A DNA stretch of 9,107 nucleotides from Actinomycetes bacterium. GTDB taxonomy: Bacteria > Actinomycetota > Actinomycetes > Actinomycetales > Cellulomonadaceae. The DNA is taken from the NCBI GenBank assembly GCA_023418375.1, contig JAEZZV010000213.1, forward strand, positions 1 through 9,107. Reading direction: 5' to 3'. A program made the position numbers and the translations under genes. Below, one piece after another: positions 1 to 5,601 of the stretch. The first letter of the stretch is position 1, and each line of letters begins with the position of its first letter. The notes beneath the pieces were generated by a model. It was given only the letters and a program-made list of their open reading frames with translations, searched no databases and was not told where the DNA came from.

Positions 1-2
1 CC

Positions 3-2579
3 GCAGGAGCGGGCGCTGCGGGTGTCGGCGGTGCGGCCGCCGCGACGGGCGGCCTCGCCGCCCTGGTCGCGAGCGTGCCGGTCACCGCCATCGGGCTCGC
101 TGCCGTCGGCGTGGTGGCAGTGGGGGCGATCGGTGTCGCGGGCGCGATGGGCGTCTTCTCCCCCGACGACGACGACCCGCCCGTCGTCGCGGCGGAGCCG
201 GACGTCGACGACCTCACGCCGACCCCGCCCGGCGACGAGCCGTCGTCCGAGCCGACCGACGAGCCGTCGTCGGAGCCCTCGTCGCCGTCGGACGACCCCA
301 CGAACCCCGCGAACGTCCCGGGGACCGGCGATCTCGCGGACGACCCGGAGGCGACACCGGAGCCGACGCCGGAGCCGACGCCGACGCCGACGCCCACCGG
401 CGAGCCCACGCCGACCGCGACGCCGACGTCGCCCCCGCCCACGTCGCCCCCGCCCACGTCGCCTCCGCCGACTGAGCCGCCGCCCACCTCGCCTCCGCCG
501 ACGTCGCCTCCGCCCACGTCGCCCCCGCCGACCGAGCCGCCGCTCGCGCCGCCGGTCCTCGTGGTGGAGCCGTCGAACGTGCTGTCCGCCGGGTTCGTGG
601 CGGGCCAGCCCTCGCTGCTGCAGGTCCCGGTCAGCAACACCGGTGGTGACGCCGGCGAGGTGGTCACGCAGCTGATCTTCCCCGTGGGCACGGACGTCTC
701 GGTCGTCGCCGTCGACCCGCCCGACGCCGGGCCCGGCACCCTGGTGGCCCCCCGGGCGTCGAACGGCTGGTCGTGCAGCACCGCGGACCAGGTCGCCACG
801 TGCACGCTGCCGGCGCTCGCCGGGAAGGGCACCTCGACGCTGTTCGCGGACGTCACGGTCCTCGACGACGCGGTGGACGGCGTCATCGACATGACGGTCG
901 GCGTCCGCACGTGGGCGACCGCCCTCGGCGCGGCGCCGGCCCCCCACCAGGTCGTCCTGAAGGTCCAGTCGCCGCCGACGTCGTTCACCGTCGGGACGGA
1001 CGGGGCGGCCGTGCTCCAGGGCCGCAACGACGAGTCGGCTACCGTGCCGGTGAACGTCAGCCTGACCAACTCCGGGACGCACGGGCTGCCCACGCTGAAG
1101 CTGTCCGCCCTGCCGCCCGGGGTCTCGGTGGCGCCGAGCGCCGGCTGGTCGTGCGTCGAGGGCATCAGCGTCGAGTGCACCGGGCCCGACATCCCCCGCG
1201 GTACCACCGCAGACCTCGTGCTCACCTTCGCCGACGCGGCCATGTCCGACCTCGACGACCTGCGCCTCGTCAGCATCGACGCTCTCCAGGGCGGCGGCGC
1301 GAGCTTCTCGCTGACGGCCCGCTCCGCGCCGGCGCGGTACGCGATCGGCGTCGAGCAGCTGACCAGCGCTCCCGGCTCGACCCTGGACACCCGCGTCACC
1401 GTGACGAACACCGGCCGCACCACGGGCAGGGACGTCGTCGTCGCGCTCGACCTCCCGGAGGGCCTGACGTCCGGCGACCGCGCCTGGCAGGCGTGCACCG
1501 CGGGTCAGGGCGACCTCTGCCGCACCTTCGCCGCGCTCGCACCGGGCGAGGCCCAGCAGAGCAACGTCTCCTTCACGGCCGAGACCGGGACGTACCCCCT
1601 GAGCGTCGGCGTCACGGACGGGGCAGGCACCGTCACGACGCCCGCGTCGGCGACCATCGCGGTCGACGCCCTGCCGCCGGCGGTCGTGGGCGTGAGCGGG
1701 CCTGCGGAGATCGTGCTCCGGCAGCACGCGCCGACGGCCGTGTCCGTCACCGTGTCGAACGGCGGCGGCTCCGCCGCGACGCGCGTCGCGATCGACGTCG
1801 ACCTTCCCGCGGACGTGTTCTGGGTGTCGGGCAGCGGCTGCGAAGGCGGCAGCGGTGCCAACCGCGAGGTCCGGTGCGTCGTCGGCCGCCTCGAGCCGGG
1901 CGCCTCGACGACCCTCACCTTCCAGCTCCAAACGGAAGGCCGGGGCGCGGACGGTCGCGACGTCGTCCTCACCGCGCTGTGGGATGTCCCGGACACGGGC
2001 GAGGTCGCGGTCTCCGAGCCGGTCGTGGTGCCGGTCCGCGTGGTCGCCGACGCGCCGGTGGTCCAGATCTCGCTCGAGCCGGAGACGACGTTCCAGCAGG
2101 GCACGCCGCGCGACCTGGTCGCGACCGTCACGAACTCCGGCACGGCCGCGGTGACCGGGCTCACGGCCACGTTCCAGCTGCCTGCCGAGACGTTCTGGGA
2201 GCGCACGGCGGCCGGTTCGGTGTGGAGCTGCACGTCGTCGGGCGGTGCAGGCCCGACCGTGACCTGCACGACGGCGCCGCTCGCCGCGGGCGCGTCGGCC
2301 GAGCTGGCGGGGTCCATCCGGGCGAACGGCCTGATCGAGGGTCGCGTCATCTCGCTCGGTCTGACCTGGGACGGCGGGGCGGCACCGGCCGCCCAGACGA
2401 CCATCGTCATGGGCGAGCTCCCGGCGTGTGCGCCTGCCTGGCAGTGGGGCTCCTACTACCGCATCGGTGATCGGGTGTCCTTCCAAGCGTGGAACTACTA
2501 CCGTCTGATCAACTTCCAGGCGGTGTACGAGCCCGGCCGCTTCCAGGAGTTCTGGCGCTCCGAGGGGCCCTGCGCCTGA
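3..2579 (+). CDS. Membrane-anchored multi-repeat surface protein with carbohydrate-binding-like C-terminus (5' partial)
   Basis: The frame is open from base 3, so the gene very probably starts before the window. A GTG at 75 has no ribosome-binding site and falls inside a hydrophobic stretch without positive charges. The visible 858 residues show, in order: an Ala/Gly-rich hydrophobic segment (about 17-51, probable membrane anchor), an acidic Ser/Pro/Glu linker (52-115), a Thr-Pro linker (115-180) including TSPPP/TEPPP repeats, five Ig-like beta repeats of 110-130 residues starting near bases 556, 963, 1335, 1671 and 2049, and a 50-residue tail (from about 2418). Each repeat has an N-T/N-G or N-S-G strand motif and two Cys 8-13 residues apart, possibly a disulfide; the fold recalls DUF11/CARDB-type adhesin modules. 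The tail, with CAPAW, YRIGDRVSF, NYYRL and FWRSEGPCA, matches the CBM5/12 spacing of aromatics, GD.V and a final W..G.C. Likely role: exported polysaccharide-binding or adhesive protein. The missing N-terminus may hold a cytoplasmic domain. Exact function unknown. Confidence 0.85.
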   Translation, partial: AGAGAAGVGGAAAATGGLAALVASVPVTAIGLAAVGVVAVGAIGVAGAMGVFSPDDDDPPVVAAEPDVDDLTPTPPGDEPSSEPTDEPSSEPSSPSDDPTNPANVPGTGDLADDPEATPEPTPEPTPTPTPTGEPTPTATPTSPPPTSPPPTSPPPTEPPPTSPPPTSPPPTSPPPTEPPLAPPVLVVEPSNVLSAGFVAGQPSLLQVPVSNTGGDAGEVVTQLIFPVGTDVSVVAVDPPDAGPGTLVAPRASNGWSCSTADQVATCTLPALAGKGTSTLFADVTVLDDAVDGVIDMTVGVRTWATALGAAPAPHQVVLKVQSPPTSFTVGTDGAAVLQGRNDESATVPVNVSLTNSGTHGLPTLKLSALPPGVSVAPSAGWSCVEGISVECTGPDIPRGTTADLVLTFADAAMSDLDDLRLVSIDALQGGGASFSLTARSAPARYAIGVEQLTSAPGSTLDTRVTVTNTGRTTGRDVVVALDLPEGLTSGDRAWQACTAGQGDLCRTFAALAPGEAQQSNVSFTAETGTYPLSVGVTDGAGTVTTPASATIAVDALPPAVVGVSGPAEIVLRQHAPTAVSVTVSNGGGSAATRVAIDVDLPADVFWVSGSGCEGGSGANREVRCVVGRLEPGASTTLTFQLQTEGRGADGRDVVLTALWDVPDTGEVAVSEPVVVPVRVVADAPVVQISLEPETTFQQGTPRDLVATVTNSGTAAVTGLTATFQLPAETFWERTAAGSVWSCTSSGGAGPTVTCTTAPLAAGASAELAGSIRANGLIEGRVISLGLTWDGGAAPAAQTTIVMGELPACAPAWQWGSYYRIGDRVSFQAWNYYRLINFQAVYEPGRFQEFWRSEGPCA
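426..545 (+). repeat. Two 60-bp repeats built of 15-bp TSPPP units
   Basis: Within the surface-protein gene, bases 426-485 and 486-545 each encode three TSPPP units followed by TEPP(P/L). The two copies differ mainly at synonymous third positions. Upstream (about 350-425) a looser EPTP/TPTP run continues the pattern. The product is a stiff, probably glycosylated or wall-spanning spacer between the membrane anchor and the repeat domains. Confidence 0.9.
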
Positions 2580-2609
2580 TCGCCTGCGTCTGACGCCCGC
2601 CGCCGCAAC

Positions 2610-2638
2610 CGTTCCCGATGGTCCCTGGACCGGGAACG
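2610..2638 (+). terminator. Hairpin 31 bases after the surface-protein stop
   Basis: CGTTCCCG (2610-2617) pairs perfectly with CGGGAACG (2631-2638), and GTC/GAC inside adds three pairs. The position fits the primary terminator of the surface-protein gene. There is no T-tract, so strength cannot be judged from sequence alone. Confidence 0.45.
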
Positions 2639-2671
2639 CGCACGAGGTTCGGTCGGCCGCTTCGAACAGCC

Positions 2672-2714
2672 TGGTGAAGGGTCCCTACCGGATATCGGTA
2701 GGAACCCTTCACCA
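2672..2714. terminator. Long near-perfect inverted repeat, likely bidirectional terminator
   Basis: Arms 2672-2690 and 2696-2714 are 19 bases each and pair with one C/A mismatch (2683/2703) around a 5-base loop. The outer sequence TGGTGAAGGG also opens the terminator after tRNA-Ser (8363-8372). Lying between convergent genes, it could stop transcription from both sides; it could also be a dispersed repeat. Confidence 0.55.
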
Positions 2715-2771
2715 AGGGCCGAAGGGCGACGTCGGGCGGCGGTCTGACACGCGTCGGGACTGCACCGCACA

Positions 2772-2825
2772 GCAGAGCGGCCCGGATGCGCCTCGCGACG
2801 CATCCGGGCCGTACCCCTGCTCTGC
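2772..2825. terminator. GC-rich hairpin, perfect 13-bp core
   Basis: CGGCCCGGATGCG (2778-2790) pairs perfectly with 2799-2811 across an 8-base loop. GCAGAGC (2772-2778) and GCTCTGC (2819-2825) can form a competing or outer 7-bp stem. A very stable structure of the terminator type, usable in either direction. Confidence 0.55.
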
Positions 2826-2880
2826 CCCCTGCAGCCCCCTGCTACCCCCTGCGAGTCCTCAGCTCCGCCGTGGCGGAGGT

Positions 2881-2934
2881 TGCGCTGCCGGGCCGTGGGA
2901 CGAAGCCCCCTGGCCTCCACGACCCGGCAGCGCA
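2881..2934 (-). terminator. Probable terminator of the winged-helix gene
   Basis: TGCGCTGCCGGG (2881-2892) pairs perfectly with 2923-2934. After one mismatch, 2894-2898 pair with 2917-2921, giving 17 pairs in all around an 18-base loop. It begins 7 bases beyond the stop codon of the minus-strand winged-helix gene, the expected position for its terminator. Confidence 0.6.
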
Positions 2935-2940
2935 GGGTCC

Positions 2941-3582
2941 TCAGTCAGCATCCCCCGAGCCGACGAGGACAACCTCGGGGGTGGGGTCACAGCGATAACC
3001 CACACCCCTGACGGTGACGATCCGCGGGCAGCCCCCCAGCTTCTCCCGCAGTCGTCGTACATGAACGTCGATGGTGCGCGTGCCGTCCTTCCACGCGCGG
3101 CGGTGCCAGACGTTCGCGAGGAGCTCCTCGCGCGTCACGGCCCGGTGCGGCGCGCGGAGCAGGTACTCCAGCAGCGCGAACTCCTTGTACGTGAACGGGA
3201 CCATGTGGCCGTCGACGGTGACCTCGCGCGCGACGGCGTCGACGATCACCTCGCGGCGAGCCGGCACGGCGTGCAGGGCCCCGCCGCGGACGATCCGGCG
3301 CGTGGTGCTCGTCGGCGCGAGCTCGTCGCGCACCCGGGAGACCAGCTCGCCGTGCGGTCCGCGCCCGCCGAGCGTCATCGCCGTGTAGGTGGTGGCGCCC
3401 GGCGCGAGCTCGTCGATGACGGCGGCGACGGCCTGGGCGACGTCCACGAGCAGGGCCCGACCGGCGGGCCCCTCCGCGCCCGAGAGTCCGACGTAGAGCG
3501 CCAGACCCGGTTCGAACGCGGTCGACTGCGCGCTCAGGACAGGCGCCGGTGCGCCTGTCATAGCTACTGAGACTGCAGTCAT
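2941..3582 (-). CDS. Orphan OmpR/PhoB-type winged-helix transcriptional regulator
   Basis: A 213-residue protein from the chosen ATG. Residues about 111-199 form a Trans_reg_C winged helix: a beta strand entry (DAVAREVTVDG), FTYKEFALLEYLLR, VTREELLANVW, the recognition helix RTIDVHVRRLREKLG (169-183) and the wing hairpin IVTVRGVGYR. Residues 1-100 are not a response-regulator receiver: there is no acidic pocket, phospho-acceptor Asp or Thr/Lys pattern, and I do not recognise this half. The DNA-binding half supports sequence-specific promoter binding, but its signal is unknown and no kinase gene is adjacent. The start is uncertain: in-frame choices are TTG at 3618, ATG at 3582 and ATG at 3561, none with a good ribosome-binding site; I took the first ATG. 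Upstream lie a candidate promoter, a palindrome at 3642-3653 and two CRP-type sites further out. Confidence 0.85.
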   Translation of the reverse strand: MTAVSVAMTGAPAPVLSAQSTAFEPGLALYVGLSGAEGPAGRALLVDVAQAVAAVIDELAPGATTYTAMTLGGRGPHGELVSRVRDELAPTSTTRRIVRGGALHAVPARREVIVDAVAREVTVDGHMVPFTYKEFALLEYLLRAPHRAVTREELLANVWHRRAWKDGTRTIDVHVRRLREKLGGCPRIVTVRGVGYRCDPTPEVVLVGSGDAD

Positions 3583-3628
3583 GATGCGAGTGTGACTGCC
3601 GGACCGGACCGACCCCAAGTGCCATCGG

Positions 3629-3657
3629 ACCCTATCTCAAATAGTGGACACTAATCA
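3629..3657 (-). promoter_or_regulatory. Candidate promoter of the winged-helix gene
   Basis: On the minus strand a -10-like TAGGGT lies at 3634-3629, and TGATTA (3657-3652) stands 17 bases upstream as a weak -35. The patch is clearly richer in A/T than its surroundings. Transcription would start near 3622, leaving about 40 bases before the ATG at 3582. Confidence 0.35.
3642..3653. promoter_or_regulatory. Operator-like palindrome TAGTG-GA-CACTA
   Basis: A perfect inverted repeat with 5-base arms and a 2-base centre. It sits inside the spacer of the candidate winged-helix promoter and touches its -35 box, a position suited to repression. Autoregulation by the winged-helix protein is a guess; OmpR-type proteins more often bind direct repeats. 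Confidence 0.35.
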
Positions 3658-3736
3658 CCCGGCACACCGTGGCTAGCGGGGGCGAACCGGGCATACCGCC
3701 GACGGCGTCTGTGCAGGTCACGGGCAAGATCCCGCG

Positions 3737-3752
3737 CGTGACGCCCGTCACG
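3737..3752. promoter_or_regulatory. CRP/GlxR-type palindrome, copy 1
   Basis: The sequence reads CGTGA-CGCCCG-TCACG. It is a perfect palindrome in its arms, with the TGA-N8-TCA core geometry of cAMP-receptor-type regulators (CRP, actinobacterial GlxR/Crp, consensus TGTGA-N6-TCACA). The first base pair of the consensus is C instead of T. A second copy follows 35 bases on. Confidence 0.45.
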
Positions 3753-3771
3753 TGGTAGGTGGGCGCTCCGG

Positions 3772-3787
3772 CGTGACATGGATCACG
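3772..3787. promoter_or_regulatory. CRP/GlxR-type palindrome, copy 2
   Basis: The sequence reads CGTGA-CATGGA-TCACG, with the same arms as the copy at 3737-3752 but an unrelated centre. Shared arms with different centres are what a protein-binding site predicts. It is about 190 bases upstream of the winged-helix start codon. Confidence 0.5.
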
Positions 3788-3874
3788 GTCGGGTAACGCG
3801 ACCGGTACAGCCGCGCCCATGACGCGCGGGTCATCCGGGAGGGTGCCCGGCCCCGCGCCGCGTGACAGCCCGAT

Positions 3875-3897
3875 GTCGGGGCCGTGACGGCCCCGAC
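3875..3897 (-). terminator. upp terminator hairpin
   Basis: GTCGGGGCCG (3875-3884) pairs perfectly with CGGCCCCGAC (3888-3897) around a 3-base loop. It lies 10 bases beyond the upp stop codon on the minus strand. There is no T-run, but the stem is very stable. Confidence 0.65.
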
Positions 3898-3907
3898 GCT
3901 GGACGGG

Positions 3908-4543
3908 TCAGATCAGGCCGTACAGGCGGTCGCCCGCGTCCCCGAGTCCCGGCACGATGTACGCCTTCTCGTTGAGCCGCTCGTCGACGGCGGCGACGAC
4001 CACGGTGACGTCCGCGCGGTCACCGACGTGGTTCTCCACCAGCTCGATGCCCTCGGGCGCCGCGATCAGACAGATGCACGTGACGTCGTGGGCGCCGCGC
4101 TCGAAGAGGTAGTCGATGGTCGCCGCGAGCGTGCCGCCGGTCGCGAGCATCGGGTCGAGCACGAAGCACTGCCGGCCGGCGAGGTCGTCGGGCAGGCGGT
4201 TCGCGTAGGTGATCGCCTGGAGCGTCTCCTCGTCGCGGCGCAGGCCCAGGAAGCCGACCTCCGCCGTCGGGAGGAGCTTCATCATGCCGTTGAGCATGCC
4301 GAGGCCGGCGCGGAGCACGGGCACGACGATCGGCTGCGGGTCGGCCATGTGCGTGCCGATGGTCGCCGCGACCGGGGTCACCACCTCGCGCTGCTCGGTG
4401 CGCACGTCGCGCGTCGCCTCGTAGGCGAGCAGCGTCACGAGCTCGTCGACCAGCTCACGGAACGTCGCCTGCGGCGTGTTCTTGTCGCGGAGGACGCTGA
4501 GCTTGTGGGCGATCAGGGGGTGGTCGGCGACGTGCAGGCGCAT
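3908..4543 (-). CDS. upp: Uracil phosphoribosyltransferase
   Basis: A 211-residue cytoplasmic enzyme of the usual family length. It joins uracil and PRPP to give UMP and pyrophosphate, the direct uracil salvage step. The PRPP-binding loop VLDPMLATGGT is at residues 128-138, the VLRAGLGM segment at 76-83, and the C-terminal uracil-binding segment KAYIVPGLGDAGDRLYG at 193-209, ending in the family-typical G-L-I. The ATG at 4543 matches the conserved MRLHVADHPLI opening. No ribosome-binding site precedes it; TAGCGT lies six bases before the ATG (minus strand 4555-4550), the arrangement of a leaderless promoter. It is divergent from tadA, an arrangement I recall from other actinomycetes, and ends at a strong hairpin. 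Confidence 0.97.
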   Translation of the reverse strand: MRLHVADHPLIAHKLSVLRDKNTPQATFRELVDELVTLLAYEATRDVRTEQREVVTPVAATIGTHMADPQPIVVPVLRAGLGMLNGMMKLLPTAEVGFLGLRRDEETLQAITYANRLPDDLAGRQCFVLDPMLATGGTLAATIDYLFERGAHDVTCICLIAAPEGIELVENHVGDRADVTVVVAAVDERLNEKAYIVPGLGDAGDRLYGLI

Positions 4544-4549
4544 GGCTGC

Positions 4550-4555
4550 ACGCTA
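4550..4555 (-). promoter_or_regulatory. -10 box of a likely leaderless upp promoter
   Basis: TAGCGT on the minus strand is followed by six bases (GCAGCC) and then the upp ATG, so transcription would begin at or next to the A of the start codon. I see no clear -35 box. It forms a mirrored pair with TAGCGT at 4594-4599 facing tadA. Confidence 0.5.
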
Positions 4556-4593
4556 CCGGTTCGGCCGGGTCCCCCGGGCCCACGCCGGGCGGC

Positions 4594-4599
4594 TAGCGT
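4594..4599 (+). promoter_or_regulatory. Candidate tadA -10 box
   Basis: TAGCGT on the plus strand, 36 bases before the tadA GTG. Transcription from about 4606 would give a roughly 30-base leader containing the ribosome-binding site GAGGAGG (4625-4631). No convincing -35 box is visible. Confidence 0.4.
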
Positions 4600-4635
4600 G
4601 ACCGGTCAGGAGACCCTGCGGCACGAGGAGGCCCG

Positions 4636-5091
4636 GTGCACGACGACGACGCGCGGGCCATGCGGGCCGCCCTCGCCGAGGCGCGCCTCGCCCCGGCGAC
4701 GGGCGACGTCCCGGTGGGCGCCGTCGTCGTCGGGCCGGGGGGGCAGGTGCTCGGGCGGGGGCGGAACGCGCGCGAGGCGACGGGCGACCCGACGGCCCAC
4801 GCCGAGGTCCTCGCGCTGCGCGAGGCTGCCGCCGCGCTGGGCCGGTGGCGGCTCGACGACTGCACGCTCGTCGCCACCCTCGAGCCCTGCGCGATGTGCG
4901 CCGGCGCGCTGGTGCTGGCCCGCGTGCCCCGCCTCGTGCTCGGGGCGTGGGACCCCAAGGCCGGTGCGTGCGGGTCGGTGCACGACCTGGTCCGCGACCG
5001 CCGGCTGAACCACCGCGTCGAGGTGGTGGGCGGCGTGCTCGAGGACGAGTGCGGGGAGCTGCTCCGCGCGTTCTTCGCGACGCGCCGGTAG
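4636..5091 (+). CDS. tadA: tRNA-specific adenosine(34) deaminase
   Basis: A 151-residue zinc enzyme that converts A34 to inosine in the wobble position of tRNA-Arg(ACG). Catalytic motif HAE is at residues 55-57 (zinc ligand H55, proton-shuttle E57). The PCAMC motif at 84-88 supplies zinc ligands C85 and C88. The N-terminal DVPVGAVVVG strand and LGRWRLDDCTL segment are also family-typical; the length is normal. The GTG start at 4636 follows GAGGAGG four bases earlier. The CMP/dCMP-deaminase superfamily also holds guanine and cytosine deaminases, but PCAMC, the D-P-T-A-H-A-E context and the position next to upp favour TadA. Start codon spacing is slightly tight but no better in-frame start exists. 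Confidence 0.95.
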   Translation: MHDDDARAMRAALAEARLAPATGDVPVGAVVVGPGGQVLGRGRNAREATGDPTAHAEVLALREAAAALGRWRLDDCTLVATLEPCAMCAGALVLARVPRLVLGAWDPKAGACGSVHDLVRDRRLNHRVEVVGGVLEDECGELLRAFFATRR

Positions 5092-5153
5092 CCGGCCGGC
5101 GACGGATCCCTCGCACCCGTATCCCCCGGGAGCGCCGCAGCGATGGCCCTTCC

Positions 5154-5591
5154 ATGGGGGAGAGCACGCATCTGCACGATGTCGCACGGCTGGTCGGTGA
5201 GCGGTACGGACCCGTGGCGCGGAACGAGGTGGTGGCGGCCGCGCCCGAGCACGCCGAGGACCTCGCCGCGTACGCCGAGATGCTGCCGGTCCTCGACGAC
5301 GCGACGTTCGTGGCCGTCGCCGCGGAGGCGATCACGGACTCGGCGGGCGCGATCTCCGGCGCCCTGCCGCGGGCCGAGGTGCAGCACGCGAACGCGCGGC
5401 ACGCGATGGCCCGCGCGGAGGCGCTCCGGCGGCACGCGGAGGCGGGTCACTCCGCGCAGTGCCCCGGCGTGCGGCTGTACGCCCTCGCCTACGCCCGCGC
5501 CGTGCGCGAGGCCCACCTGGACCCCGACGTGCCGGAGGCACCCGCCTGCACGTGTCCGGCGGCGGGCGTGGCGTCGCCCCTGGCGTCCTGA
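5154..5591 (+). CDS. Hypothetical Ala-rich helical protein, 145 residues
   Basis: I do not recognise this protein. It starts MGESTHLHDVARLVGERYG, has no signal peptide or membrane segment, and is mostly Ala/Glu/Arg-rich predicted helix (residues about 20-120). A Cys sits at residue 103 in SAQCPG, and two more lie in the C-terminal CTCPA. Nearly every third base is G or C across the frame, unlike the overlapping frames, which supports it being real. The ATG at 5154 is the only nearby in-frame start; no ribosome-binding site is well placed (GGGAG at 5128-5132 is 21 bases away and better spaced for an out-of-frame ATG at 5143). It follows tadA by 62 bases on the same strand and ends 10 bases from the stop of the convergent sirtuin gene. 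Confidence 0.72.
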   Translation: MGESTHLHDVARLVGERYGPVARNEVVAAAPEHAEDLAAYAEMLPVLDDATFVAVAAEAITDSAGAISGALPRAEVQHANARHAMARAEALRRHAEAGHSAQCPGVRLYALAYARAVREAHLDPDVPEAPACTCPAAGVASPLAS

Positions 5592-5601
5592 GCCCGGGCG
5601 G

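Larger units (their letters stand above)
2580..2940. other. Convergent intergenic region with four hairpins
   Basis: This 361-base gap lies between the 3' ends of the surface-protein gene (+) and the winged-helix gene (-). I see no credible gene in it; short open frames here change composition and cross the hairpins. It holds four separate inverted repeats (2610-2638, 2672-2714, 2772-2825, 2881-2934), and CCCCTGC words at 2814, 2826, 2836 and 2846, the last three exactly 10 bases apart. None of the hairpins has a T-run, which is common for actinobacterial terminators. Confidence 0.7.
3583..3907. other. Non-coding regulatory stretch between the winged-helix gene and upp
   Basis: These 325 bases carry no convincing gene. 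A 62-codon minus-strand frame (3632-3820) uses rare TTA and CTA codons and crosses the operator-like elements. The stretch contains a locally AT-richer patch (3633-3657) with a candidate promoter, a TAGTG/CACTA palindrome, two CGTGA-N6-TCACG palindromes, an ATGAC-N6-GTCAT repeat (3819-3834), a CGGTCG-N7-CGACCG repeat (3786-3804) and the upp terminator. Most elements probably serve the winged-helix gene, since upp runs into this region from the other side. Confidence 0.6.

Noticed and set aside
22..675. A Ser/Arg/Pro-rich plus-strand frame over the start of the surface-protein gene
   Set aside because: It is a frame shift of the Thr-Pro linker, with the repetitive composition of the overlapped minisatellite.
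3632..3820. A 62-codon minus-strand open frame upstream of the winged-helix gene
   Set aside because: It contains TTA and CTA codons, lacks the GC3 bias of real genes here, has no ribosome-binding site, and covers palindromes that look regulatory.
3875..3897. A small RNA transcribed rightwards from the CRP-type sites and ending at this hairpin
   Set aside because: I could not find a credible plus-strand promoter between 3787 and 3860, and the hairpin is better explained as the upp terminator.
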